From: Microvirga sp.
Lineage (GTDB): Bacteria > Pseudomonadota > Alphaproteobacteria > Rhizobiales > Beijerinckiaceae
Reading direction: 5' to 3'
NCBI GenBank assembly: GCA_029266525.1
Contig: JAQSWQ010000051.1
Coordinates: forward strand, 1 to 33,867
Length of the DNA stretch: 33,867 nt
Shown: positions 16,006 to 24,848 of the stretch, piece by piece
How positions within the stretch are numbered: position 1 is the stretch's first letter
Layout of the letters: every line of letters begins with the position of its first letter
Position numbers and translations under genes: made by a program
Notes under the pieces: model-generated
The model's database searches: none
What the model was told of the DNA's origin: nothing
The model's input: the letters and a program-made list of their open reading frames with translations, nothing else

Positions 16006-16379
16006 CACCTCATGCCCGCAGAGCAGCTTGACCCCGTTGCGCCGCGCAGCCTTGGCCAGGTCCTTGTCCTTGGTCGCAAGTAGTAGACCGCGCGGCAAGG
16101 CGAGATCGAGATACGCGGCGTCATAAGCGAGAGACGCTCGCTACGCGCGAGCTCGAAAACTGCTCCGAACGCTCTCGCGCTCGCCTGCCTCTCGACAGCT
16201 ATCGGCAGTTGCTCGACGCTCTCGAAGAAAGTTGAAATCTCGAGTTCGAGGCGCCAGAGCTCGGGGACCAATGCGCCGTCATCCCGGATGCGCTCGAGAA
16301 GCAAATCGGTGTCCGGCGCAGCCTCGCTTCGAAAACACCAGGTGAGGGCGACCGAAGCATCCAGGACGAGACTGCTCAA
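16002..16379 (-). pseudogene. PIN-domain toxin (VapC-like), frameshifted
   Basis: The first 80-odd residues match PIN ribonuclease toxins: SSLVLDASVALTWCF with the first catalytic aspartate, then a glutamate in ELWRLELEI. After ERLSL near 16125 the frame runs into unrelated sequence, while another frame resumes exactly with YDAAYLDLALPRGLLLATKDKDLAKAARR, the conserved C-terminal half with the remaining acidic residues. A net loss of one base (modulo three) explains this. The second frame has no stop before it reads into the methyltransferase, so the tail is also lost. The start is a TTG overlapping the antitoxin stop (TTGA), so the pair was translationally coupled. As it stands the toxin should be inactive. 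Confidence 0.8.
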
Positions 16380-16615
16380 GGGCGACCCTTGTCTCGCAGT
16401 TCCTTCCAGCTCAGCCCGTCGAGGGACAGACCTTTGCGCATTTCTTTGAGACGCGCGATAGCCTCGTTCACGCGAGCCTTATCGACGCTCCTGGCCGGAA
16501 CCAGACGCGCAACAGGCGCGCCGTGGCGCGTGATAAGAACCTCCTCGCCCTGCTCGACCTTGTCGAGCAGGGCGGAGAGATGCGTCTTCGCCTCATAGGC
16601 GCCGATTTCGATCAC
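16376..16615 (-). CDS. Antitoxin, Phd/YefM family
   Basis: The 79-residue protein MIEIGAYEAKTHLSALLDKVEQGEEVLITRHG... has the N-terminal DNA-binding fold of Phd/YefM antitoxins (residues 1-45), with the motif APVARLVP, and a charged C-terminal tail that would bind and block the PIN toxin encoded next. It starts with GTG after GAGGGCGACGCC. It lies upstream of the toxin, the usual order, and the palindrome at 16648-16661 is the likely operator at which it represses its own promoter. The antitoxin looks intact although the toxin frame is broken. Confidence 0.9.
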   Translation of the reverse strand: MIEIGAYEAKTHLSALLDKVEQGEEVLITRHGAPVARLVPARSVDKARVNEAIARLKEMRKGLSLDGLSWKELRDKGRP

Positions 16616-16644
16616 GGCGTCGCCCTCGCGGGATTCTGGTCGAG

Positions 16645-16671
16645 ATGTTAGACCAGTCTAAGCCAATTCAA
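16645..16671 (-). promoter_or_regulatory. Promoter and palindromic operator of the antitoxin-toxin pair
   Basis: On the minus strand TTGAAT (16666-16671) and TAACAT (16645-16650) are 15 bases apart and can act as -35 and -10. The palindrome TTAGAC-TG-GTCTAA (16648-16661) covers the spacer and -10, the place expected for an autoregulatory antitoxin site. It lies about 33 bases upstream of the antitoxin start. The -35 overlaps the stop codon of the preceding ABC gene. Confidence 0.5.
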
Positions 16672-18287
16672 GCCGCCTTTCCGAAGCCGAAGCCCCGTCC
16701 GGGGGCGGCATCGAGAAGGGCGCGGGTGTAGGGATGCTCAGGCGCGTTGAAGACGCGGTGGGTCGGACCGTCCTCAACCACGATGCCCTTCTCCATCACC
16801 ATGATGCGGTCGCAGATCTGGGCCGCGACGCGGAGGTCGTGGGTGATGAACAGCACGGCGAGATCGAAGCGGCGCTTGATGTCGTCGAGAAGGTCCAGCA
16901 CCTGCGCCTGGACCGAGACATCGAGCGCCGAGACCGCCTCGTCGGCGATCAGCACGTCGGGCTCCATCGCCAAAGCGCGGGCGATGGCGATGCGCTGGCG
17001 CTGCCCGCCGGAGAACTGGTGCGGATAGCGCTCGAGCGCGTCCGGCGAGAGGCCGACGAGCCGCAGCAGCGAGCGGGCGCGATCGAGCGCGTCCCTCTCG
17101 GAAAGGCCGAAATTCATCGGCCCCTCGATGATCGAGGCGCCGACGGTGCGGCGCGGGTTGAGCGAGCGATAGGGGTCCTGGAACACCACCTGGATGCGCC
17201 GCCGGTACGGGCGCAGCCGGCGCTCCGGCAGCGAGGCGATGTCGGCATCCTTGAGCCGGATCGCGCCGCTCGATGGCGCGATCAGCCGGGCGATGCAGCG
17301 CGCGACCGTGGTTTTGCCCGATCCCGATTCGCCGACGATGCCGAGCGTTTCGCCGCGGCGCACCGCGAGGTTCACGTTGTCGGCGGCGCGCACGGTGCGC
17401 TCTTTCTTGAACAGCCCGCCGCCGCCGTAGATCTTCGAGAGCCCGACCGTCTCCACCGCGACCGGCCCGGCGATGGCCGCGCGCGGCTTCGGCTCGAGGC
17501 TCGGCACCGCCTCGATCAGCATCCGCGTGTAGGGCTGCGTCGGACGTCGCAGCACCGCTTCGGCCGGACCCTGCTCGACCACGCGCCCGTTCTGCATCAC
17601 GACGACGCGGTCGGCGATCTCTGCGACCACGCCGAAATCATGGGTAATGAACAGGACGCCCGTGCCGCGCCGGCGCTGCAAATCCTTGATCAAGGCGAGG
17701 ATCTGGGCCTGCGTCGTCACGTCAAGCGCCGTGGTCGGCTCGTCGGCGATGAGGAGCGCCGGGTCGAGCACGAGCGCCGCCGCTATCATGATGCGCTGGC
17801 GTTGCCCGCCGGAGATCTGGTGCGGGTAGGCGTCGAAGAGGCGCTCGGGATCCGGCAGGCGGATCGAGGCCATGATGTCGATGACCTTGGCCTTGCGCTC
17901 GCGGGGGCCGAGCTGGGTGTGGATGCGCAGCACCTCGTCGACTTGGTCGCCGATGGTGAGCACCGGGTTCAGCGCCGTCATCGGCTCCTGGAAGATCATC
18001 GCCATGCGCGTGCCGCGCAGGTCGCGCAGCCGCTGCGGAGTGGCTTTGAGCACGTCCTCGCCCTCGAGCAGCACCTCGCCGCCGGTCGGCACCAGGATGC
18101 CCTTCGGCAGGAGCCCCATCACCGTGAAGGCGGTGACAGATTTGCCGGAGCCCGATTCCCCGACGATGCAAACGATCTCGTTGCGGTGCACCGACAGCGA
18201 GACCTCCTCGACTGCGTTCATGCGGTCGGCGCCGCCGGGAAGCCGCACCGTCAGGCTGCGGATGTCGAGGACGGGCTCGCCCTGCAT
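16668..18287 (-). CDS. Fused double ATPase of a peptide/nickel-type ABC importer (DppD-DppF type)
   Basis: The 539-residue protein joins two complete ATPase domains that are often separate (DppD/OppD and DppF/OppF). The first has Walker A GESGSGKS near residue 43-50, signature ISGGQRQR and Walker [13 protein letters not shown]; the second has [16 protein letters not shown] and [12 protein letters not shown]. Each is followed by the oligopeptide-type C-terminal segment ([13 protein letters not shown] and [13 protein letters not shown]). It energises uptake through the two permeases encoded just upstream. Its ATG overlaps the last base of the permease stop (TGATG). The long frame that continues upstream is a shadow of the permease gene. 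Confidence 0.93.
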   Translation of the reverse strand: MQGEPVLDIRSLTVRLPGGADRMNAVEEVSLSVHRNEIVCIVGESGSGKSVTAFTVMGLLPKGILVPTGGEVLLEGEDVLKATPQRLRDLRGTRMAMIFQEPMTALNPVLTIGDQVDEVLRIHTQLGPRERKAKVIDIMASIRLPDPERLFDAYPHQISGGQRQRIMIAAALVLDPALLIADEPTTALDVTTQAQILALIKDLQRRRGTGVLFITHDFGVVAEIADRVVVMQNGRVVEQGPAEAVLRRPTQPYTRMLIEAVPSLEPKPRAAIAGPVAVETVGLSKIYGGGGLFKKERTVRAADNVNLAVRRGETLGIVGESGSGKTTVARCIARLIAPSSGAIRLKDADIASLPERRLRPYRRRIQVVFQDPYRSLNPRRTVGASIIEGPMNFGLSERDALDRARSLLRLVGLSPDALERYPHQFSGGQRQRIAIARALAMEPDVLIADEAVSALDVSVQAQVLDLLDDIKRRFDLAVLFITHDLRVAAQICDRIMVMEKGIVVEDGPTHRVFNAPEHPYTRALLDAAPGRGFGFGKAA

Positions 18288-19209
18288 CAGCGCTGCGCCA
18301 TCTTGGGATCGAGCGTGTCGCGCAAGCCGTCTCCGAGCATGTTCACGGCGAGGACGGTCAGCGCGAGGAAGATGCCGGGGTAGAAGATGTTGTGGGGGAA
18401 GACGCGGAAAAGCGAGCGCCCCTCGGCCATGATGTTGCCCCAGGTCGGCGTCTCGGGCGGGATCCCGATGCCGAGGAACGACAGGATCGCCTCGATCAGG
18501 ATCGCGGAAGCGCAGATGAAGGTGCCCTGCACGATCAGCGGCGCGACGGTGTTGGGCAAGACGTGGCGTATGAGCAGCTTCGGGGTCGGCGTGCCGGCCA
18601 TGATCGCCGCCTCGACATAGGGCTCCTCGCGCACCGACAGCACGATCGAGCGCACGAGCCGCACCACCCGCGGGATCTCCGGAACCACGATCGCGACGAT
18701 AACGCTGAACAGCCCGGCCCGGAACAGCGATACGAGCGCGATGGCAAGCAGGATCGCCGGGATAGCCATGAGCCCATCCATGAAGCGCATGATGATCCCG
18801 TCGAGCCAGCGCACATAGCCGGCGATCAGCCCGATCACCAGGCCGACCACGATGCTGATCACCGCCACGATCACCCCGACGAGGATCGACACGCGCGCGC
18901 CGTAGAGCACGCGGCTGTAGACGTCGCGGCCGAGCGAATCCGTCCCCATGCGGAAGGTGAAGGGAATCTCCGTGCCGTCGTCGGCGCGGATGGTGCGCTC
19001 GAAGCCCGGCAGCCGGTTGCGCACCGTCGGATTGATCCCGGATGGGTCGATGGTGCCAAGCAGCGGAGCGCAAAGGCCGACAATCACCATGAAGAGAAGG
19101 ATGAAGCCGCCGACCAGCACGCCGGGGTGGCGGAAGAGGCGTCGCCAGGCGTCCGACGGCGGCCGCGCCGCGACCGGCCGGGCCGTGTCGAGGATTGCGG
19201 GCTCGGCGC

Positions 19210-19213
<4 letters not shown>
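18287..19213 (-). CDS. ABC importer permease, DppC type
   Basis: The 308-residue inner-membrane protein has an N-terminal cytoplasmic segment, a first helix (GVLVGGFILLFMVIVGL), a periplasmic loop containing GTDSLGRDVYSRVLYGAR, then five further helices. The coupling motif EAAIMAGTPTPKLLIRHVLPN is the EAA loop that contacts the ATPase. The block MGTDxLGRDxxSR is a hallmark of the DppC/OppC family. The TTG start overlaps the dppB stop as TTGA. It pairs with the DppB-type permease to make the channel; the solute may be peptide, nickel or another small molecule. Confidence 0.92.
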
Positions 19214-20151
<938 letters not shown>

Positions 20152-20345
20152 CGCGCCATGTCACCTTCTCCTCGGGCTGACCGCGCAGCATCGCTCCCAT
20201 CGGTCGAAGCGCGCGGGAGCCTAGCACCTCGCCGCCGTCGCGCAATCCGCAGCGGGGGGCGCTGCCGATCCGCCTCGCAGCGCGCGTGCCGCATTTGCGA
20301 AGCCGATGCTTAGTGGGCGTGCTATTCAGCCGCGTTCGGCGTTGG

Positions 20346-20717
20346 ATGGCCATGACCCTCTCGAAGCGCGTCGTCGCGCTGGCGCTCCTCTTCCTGTTTT
20401 CCGTCGAGGCCCGGGCGGCGGAACTGTTCATGTATCGGCGCGCCGGCTGCCCGTGGTGCGCGGCCTGGGATCGGGCGATCGGGCCGGTCTACCCGCAGAC
20501 CGAGCTCGGCCGGCTTCTGCCGCTGCGGCAGGTCGACCTCGCCGAGGATCCGCAGCCGGCGGTCAGCCTGGCTCGCCCCGTGCGCTATACCCCGACCTTC
20601 GTGCTGATCGACAGCGGGCGCGAGGTCGGCCGCATCGAGGGCTATCCCGGCGAGGCCTTCTTCTGGGGATTGCTCGAGAAGCTCGCCCGCGACCTGCCGG
20701 CCGAGCCGCGCTCCTGA
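20346..20717 (+). CDS. Periplasmic thioredoxin, SoxS-like
   Basis: The 123-residue product has a signal peptide (to about residue 24) and a thioredoxin-like domain with CPWC at 35-38 in RRAGCPWCAAWDRAIGPVYP and a cis-proline at 83 in YTPTFVL. This arrangement matches SoxS, which reduces wrongly oxidised SoxY so the sulfur carrier stays active. The sox genes are about 5 kb upstream on the same strand, separated by the toxin and ABC genes. A general periplasmic thiol role is the alternative. Start is uncertain between the ATG at 20346 and one two codons later; neither has a strong ribosome site. The MFS gene follows after ten bases. Confidence 0.75.
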   Translation: MAMTLSKRVVALALLFLFSVEARAAELFMYRRAGCPWCAAWDRAIGPVYPQTELGRLLPLRQVDLAEDPQPAVSLARPVRYTPTFVLIDSGREVGRIEGYPGEAFFWGLLEKLARDLPAEPRS

Positions 20718-20727
20718 GACGACGACC

Positions 20728-21978
20728 ATGCACGCAGAGGCAAGGGCCGCCGAAGAGCGGCGGTCGGCGCGGCGGGGCTGGAGCGTGGTCGCGGGCGCCT
20801 TCGGCGTGATGTTCGCGGGCTTCGGCTGCACCTATTGCTTCTCGGCCTTCTTCACGCCGCTGCAGGAGGCATTCACCGCGTCGCGCGCCGCTCTGTCCTG
20901 GATCTTCTCGATCGCGGTCTTTCTCTATTTCGTGCTCGGCGCGGTGAGCGGCCCCTTGGCCGACCGGCTCGGGCCCCGCGGCATGACGCTCGCCGGCGTC
21001 GCGATCATCGGTTTGGGCCTGCTCGTGGCGAGCCGGGCCGAGGCGCTGTGGCAGATCTATCTCGGCTACGGGCTCGGCGTCGGCATCGGGATCGGCTTCG
21101 CCTATGTGCCGGCGATCGGCGCCGTGCAGCGCTGGTTCGTGCGCCGGCGCGGATTGGCCTCCGGCATTGCCGTGTCCGGCATCGGCGTCGGAACGCTCGT
21201 CATGCCGAAGGTCGCCGAATGGCTGATCGAGGCGCTCGACTGGCGCGGCGCCTTCCTGGCCTTGGGGCTGTTCTCGATCCTCGGCGGCGGGCTCGCGGCG
21301 CTGTTCATCGACGGCTCGCCCGAGCGCCACGGCTTCCTGCCCGACGGGGGCGTAGCCGCCCCGGACGTTGCCCGAGCGCCGGCGCATGGCATGACCCTCG
21401 GCGAGACGGTGCGCTCGCGCGCCTTCCGCTTCCTCTATGCGGCCTGCTTCTTCATCTCGATCGGGCTCTTCATCCCGTTCGTCCATCTCGTGCCCCATGC
21501 GCAGGACCAGGGCATTCCTTACGCGACCGCCGTCACCCTGTTCACGCTTGTCGGCGTCGGCAGCACGGTCGGGCGCTTCGCGCTCGGGGGCCTTGCCGAC
21601 CGGCTCGGCCGCAAGCGTTCGCTCGCTCTCATGTATCTCGGCGTCGCGGTGATGATGGGCTGGTGGTTCATCTCGCGCGAGGCCTGGCAGATCGCCGCCT
21701 TCGCACTCATCTACGGCACCTTCTACGGCGGTTTCGTCGCGCTCGCCCCGGCGCTCCTCGTCGATTATTTCGGCCCGAAGAACGCAAGCGGCATCATCGG
21801 CTTCGCCTATACCGGCGTCGCGGTCGGGACGCTTCTCGGCCCAAGCCTAGCGGGCTACGCCTTCGACCTCACGGGATCCTACGCCGTGCCCATCGCGGTG
21901 AGCGCGCTGTTCTCGGCAGTTGCCGCCGCGCTCGTGTGGATGGCGCCGGAGCCGGGCGCGGCGGGGCGCGCCGCCTGA
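20728..21978 (+). CDS. MFS transporter, monocarboxylate/oxalate-formate-like
   Basis: The 416-residue protein has twelve hydrophobic segments and the MFS signature GPLADRLGPRGM after helix 2, with the second-half equivalent GGLADRLGRKRSL after helix 8. The first half contains GIGIGFAYVPAIGAVQRWFVRRRGLASGIAVSG, which resembles the monocarboxylate and oxalate/formate antiporter branch. It is an inner-membrane secondary transporter, probably for an organic acid, though the substrate cannot be read from sequence. It may be cotranscribed with the thioredoxin gene. It converges on the amidase gene with a gap of six bases. Confidence 0.9.
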   Translation: MHAEARAAEERRSARRGWSVVAGAFGVMFAGFGCTYCFSAFFTPLQEAFTASRAALSWIFSIAVFLYFVLGAVSGPLADRLGPRGMTLAGVAIIGLGLLVASRAEALWQIYLGYGLGVGIGIGFAYVPAIGAVQRWFVRRRGLASGIAVSGIGVGTLVMPKVAEWLIEALDWRGAFLALGLFSILGGGLAALFIDGSPERHGFLPDGGVAAPDVARAPAHGMTLGETVRSRAFRFLYAACFFISIGLFIPFVHLVPHAQDQGIPYATAVTLFTLVGVGSTVGRFALGGLADRLGRKRSLALMYLGVAVMMGWWFISREAWQIAAFALIYGTFYGGFVALAPALLVDYFGPKNASGIIGFAYTGVAVGTLLGPSLAGYAFDLTGSYAVPIAVSALFSAVAAALVWMAPEPGAAGRAA

Positions 21979-21984
21979 CGGCGG

Positions 21985-23397
21985 TCAGAACGCCGGCCAG
22001 GGCCGCTGCGGCGCGCGCATCTCTTCGAAGGCGCGCGCCATCCGCATCACCCCGATGTCGTCGAAGCGGCGGCCGACGATCTGCAGGCCGATCGGCAGCC
22101 CGGCTTGCGTGTAGCCGGCGTTGACCGAGGCCGCAGGCTGCTCGGACATGTTGAAGGGCACCGTGAAGGCGATGTGCTCGAAGGGCCGTGCTGGATCGTG
22201 CAGCGGCGATGCAAGCTCGGCCGGAAAGGCCGGCACCGGCGCGACTGGCGAGAGCACGAAGTCGAAGGGCCGGCAGGCCGCCACCGCCGCGCTCTTCATG
22301 ACGAGCATCTGGCTCATGCCGTCATAAACCTCGCGCCCGGAAAGCTTCGCCCCGCCCTCGGCCCATTCGCGGATATAAGGCAGGACCTTCTCGCGCCCGG
22401 CAGGGGTGAGGTCGCCGATGTCGGCCCAGGCGCGCTGGCGCCAGAAGCGATCGAGTCCCTCGAGCATCGCGCGGGTGAGGAAGGGCGCCACGGGCTGGAT
22501 CGTCGCGCCGCGCTCGGCGAAGCGCTTCGCGGCCTCGCTCACGGCGTCCGCGACCGCCGGCTCGACCTCGAGGCCGACGCCGGTGTCGAGGAGAAGGCCG
22601 ATACGCAGGCCCTCGAGGCCGGTATCGAGATCGAGCCAATCGATCTCGTGCGGCGGCAGGTTCATGGTGTCGCGGTCGTCGGGTTTCGACAGCTCGCGCA
22701 TCATCAGCGCCGCATCCGTGACGGTGCGGGTCATCGGCCCGGCGACGCGCCCGAAATAGGGCGGGTCGATCGGCACGCGGCCGAGGCTCGGCTTGAGGCC
22801 GAAGATGCCGCACCAGCCGGCCGGCAGGCGGATCGAGCCGCCGATGTCGGTGCCGAGATGGAGCGGTCCATAGCCCGCCGCCGCAGCGGCGCCTGCGCCG
22901 GCGGAGCTGCCGCCCGGGTTCCTCGAAAGATCCCAGGGGTTCCGGGTCAGCGGATGGAAGCTCGAGAGGCCGGACGAGAGCATGCCGTAGTCCGGCATGG
23001 TGGTCTTGGCGAAGATCACGGCGCCCGCTTCGCGCAGCCGCGCCGCGGGCGGCGCGTCCTCCGGCGCCGGGTCGAGCGCCCGCGCCGCGGTGCCGAGCGG
23101 AACCGGCGTGCCCTTGGTGGCGATGTTCTCCTTGATGGTGGTCGGGATGCCGTCGAGCGGCAGCGCCTTGCCGCGTGACCAGCGCGTTTCCGAGGCCTTC
23201 GCCTGCGCGGTCGCACCCTCCGGGTCGAGAGCGTAGAGCGCCTTCAGATGCGGCTCACAGCGCTCGACGCGGGCAAGCACCGCGCGCATGACCTCGACCG
23301 GCGAGAGGCGCTTGCTGGCGTACGCCGCGAGGAGATCGGCGGCGGTCAGATCGGCAAGCTCGGTCGCGGCGGTTTCCTTGGCGAGGGCCTGAGGCAC
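21985..23397 (-). CDS. Amidase-signature hydrolase
   Basis: The 470-residue enzyme has the Ser-cisSer-Lys triad of the amidase signature family: Lys89 in IPTTIKEN, Ser164 in PGGSSAGAG and the nucleophile Ser188 in GTDIGGSIRLPAG. It hydrolyses an amide to acid and ammonia in the cytoplasm. The length and the ending (GLPIGLQIVGRRFDD) are those of free amidases; the absence of gatB/gatC neighbours argues against a GatA role. GTG is the start, with GGAG seven bases upstream. The nearby peptide-type importer would be a natural supplier of amide substrates, but that link is inference. Confidence 0.9.
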   Translation of the reverse strand: MPQALAKETAATELADLTAADLLAAYASKRLSPVEVMRAVLARVERCEPHLKALYALDPEGATAQAKASETRWSRGKALPLDGIPTTIKENIATKGTPVPLGTAARALDPAPEDAPPAARLREAGAVIFAKTTMPDYGMLSSGLSSFHPLTRNPWDLSRNPGGSSAGAGAAAAAGYGPLHLGTDIGGSIRLPAGWCGIFGLKPSLGRVPIDPPYFGRVAGPMTRTVTDAALMMRELSKPDDRDTMNLPPHEIDWLDLDTGLEGLRIGLLLDTGVGLEVEPAVADAVSEAAKRFAERGATIQPVAPFLTRAMLEGLDRFWRQRAWADIGDLTPAGREKVLPYIREWAEGGAKLSGREVYDGMSQMLVMKSAAVAACRPFDFVLSPVAPVPAFPAELASPLHDPARPFEHIAFTVPFNMSEQPAASVNAGYTQAGLPIGLQIVGRRFDDIGVMRMARAFEEMRAPQRPWPAF

Positions 23398-23458
23398 GGA
23401 TCGTCTCCGATGGCGTGGTTGCGCCGATCATGTCACTCGCAAGCGGAGGGCGCCAGCG

Positions 23459-24259
23459 GTGAACCTTTGGCAATCCGGACCCGTTGACCCGCCGACCGCA
23501 GGCGCGAGCAGGATGGCCCAAGCCCACGCGATCCCGACCTATCCGCCGGTGGACGTGCTGAAGCCCGTCGCCGCAGGCGTGTGGATCGTCGACAGCGGCC
23601 CGCTCACCGCATACGGCCTCGCACTGCCGCTGCGCATGACCGTGGTGCGGCTCTCGAGCGGCGATCTCTGGCTCCATTCGCCGACGCGCTTCGACGGCGA
23701 GCTCAAGCGCGCAATGGAGGCGATCGGCCCGATTCGCCACCTCGTCGCGCCCGACATCGCGCATTGGAAATATCTCGTGGAATGGCAGCGGGCTTGCCCC
23801 GACGCCATGATCTGGGCCGCGCCCGGGCTGCGGAACCGCGCGCAGGTGAAGCGATCCGGGGTGCGGCTCGACCGCGATCTCTCGGGCAAGGCGCCGCCCG
23901 AATGGGCCGCCGACCTCGACGAGGCCGTGGTGCCGGGCGGGTTCGGCTTCAGCGAGGTCGACTTCTTCCACAAGCCGTCGCGGACGCTCGTCCTCACCGA
24001 TCTCGTCGTGAACCTCGAGCGGGAGAAGCTGCCGGCGCTCGGCCGCGCGGCCGCCGCGCTCATCGGCGTGCTCGCGCCCGACGGCAAGGCGCCGCTCTAT
24101 CTGCGCATGATCGTCCGCATGCGGCGGCAGGAGGCGGCCGGTTCGGTCGCGCGCATGGTCGAATGGCGGCCCGAGCGCGTGATCTTCAGCCACGGACGCT
24201 GGTTCGAGCGCGACGGCGCGGCGCAGCTGCGCCGCGCCTTCCGCTGGCTCCTGCCCTGA
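23459..24259 (+). CDS. DUF4336 domain protein
   Basis: The domain, roughly residues 24-266, contains VWIVDSG, MTVVRLSSGDLWLHSP, GPIRHLVAPDIAHWKYLVEWQ and FFHKPSRTLVLTDLV, the usual blocks of DUF4336. The fold is metallo-beta-lactamase-like in appearance but the canonical HxHxDH is absent, and its function is not known. GTG at 23459 has GGAGG nine bases upstream; ATG at 23513, 18 codons in, starts closer to the domain and is an alternative. It is divergent from the amidase gene (61-base gap) and convergent with the next gene. Confidence 0.85.
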   Translation: MNLWQSGPVDPPTAGASRMAQAHAIPTYPPVDVLKPVAAGVWIVDSGPLTAYGLALPLRMTVVRLSSGDLWLHSPTRFDGELKRAMEAIGPIRHLVAPDIAHWKYLVEWQRACPDAMIWAAPGLRNRAQVKRSGVRLDRDLSGKAPPEWAADLDEAVVPGGFGFSEVDFFHKPSRTLVLTDLVVNLEREKLPALGRAAAALIGVLAPDGKAPLYLRMIVRMRRQEAAGSVARMVEWRPERVIFSHGRWFERDGAAQLRRAFRWLLP

Positions 24260-24266
24260 GAGGGGC

Positions 24267-24665
24267 TCAGTCCGCTCCGAGCGCGAGGTCGCGGCGCGCA
24301 AGCCGCACGCTGATCGAGTAGCCGGCGATGACGTCGATCGCGACGATGAGGGTGATGAACAGGAATTCCGGCGTCCCGCAGCCCTGCACCAGGATGAACT
24401 CGACGACGCAGACGAGGAGCAGCACGAGCGAGAGGCCGTGATTGACGATCGACACCGTGCGGGCGCTCGCCGAGACGAGCTCGACGAAGAGGAAGGCCAA
24501 TGCGGTGATCACGAAGATGTCGCCGGCGCTGACGCTCCACAGACCGCCGGAGGGCAGCCGCACCTCGCCGGCGACCACCCCGGTGGCGGTGGAGCCGAAG
24601 ACCACGAGCGCGTTATAGGCGATGACGACGAGCGCGAGGAACGGAAAGGCGCGCAGGATGATCAT
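24267..24665 (-). CDS. Four-helix inner-membrane protein, unknown
   Basis: The 132-residue protein has four hydrophobic segments (about 4-24, 48-64, 77-95 and 101-118) separated by short loops and ends in a basic stretch RLARRDLALGAD. I recognise no motif and cannot name a family. The start ATG is well supported by GGAG six bases upstream. It is divergent from the cyclic-di-GMP gene with a 183-base gap that contains the most AT-rich stretch in the neighbourhood (24750-24785), likely holding one or both promoters. Confidence 0.75.
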   Translation of the reverse strand: MIILRAFPFLALVVIAYNALVVFGSTATGVVAGEVRLPSGGLWSVSAGDIFVITALAFLFVELVSASARTVSIVNHGLSLVLLLVCVVEFILVQGCGTPEFLFITLIVAIDVIAGYSISVRLARRDLALGAD

Positions 24666-24848
24666 GGCGGCTCCGGCGATGGGTTGCGCGGAGCATTACC
24701 CGCTCGGCCAAGCATGAGGAAGCCCAACCAAGCGTCGCCGCACTTTGCGCATATTGATGAAAATGCAAGGTTTGCCACCTTAAGCTGACCCAAAGGCCCG
24801 ATGCGCCACCAGGCCAGGTGACGAAGGGCAGCGCTTTTGGGGGAACGG

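Noticed and set aside
16734-18383. 549-codon plus-strand open frame opposite the fused ATPase
   Set aside because: Antisense to two complete ABC ATPase domains; no motif of its own.
21985-23397. GatA subunit of the tRNA amidotransferase
   Set aside because: The triad is shared by all amidase-signature enzymes; no gatB or gatC is nearby and the sequence reads like a free amidase.
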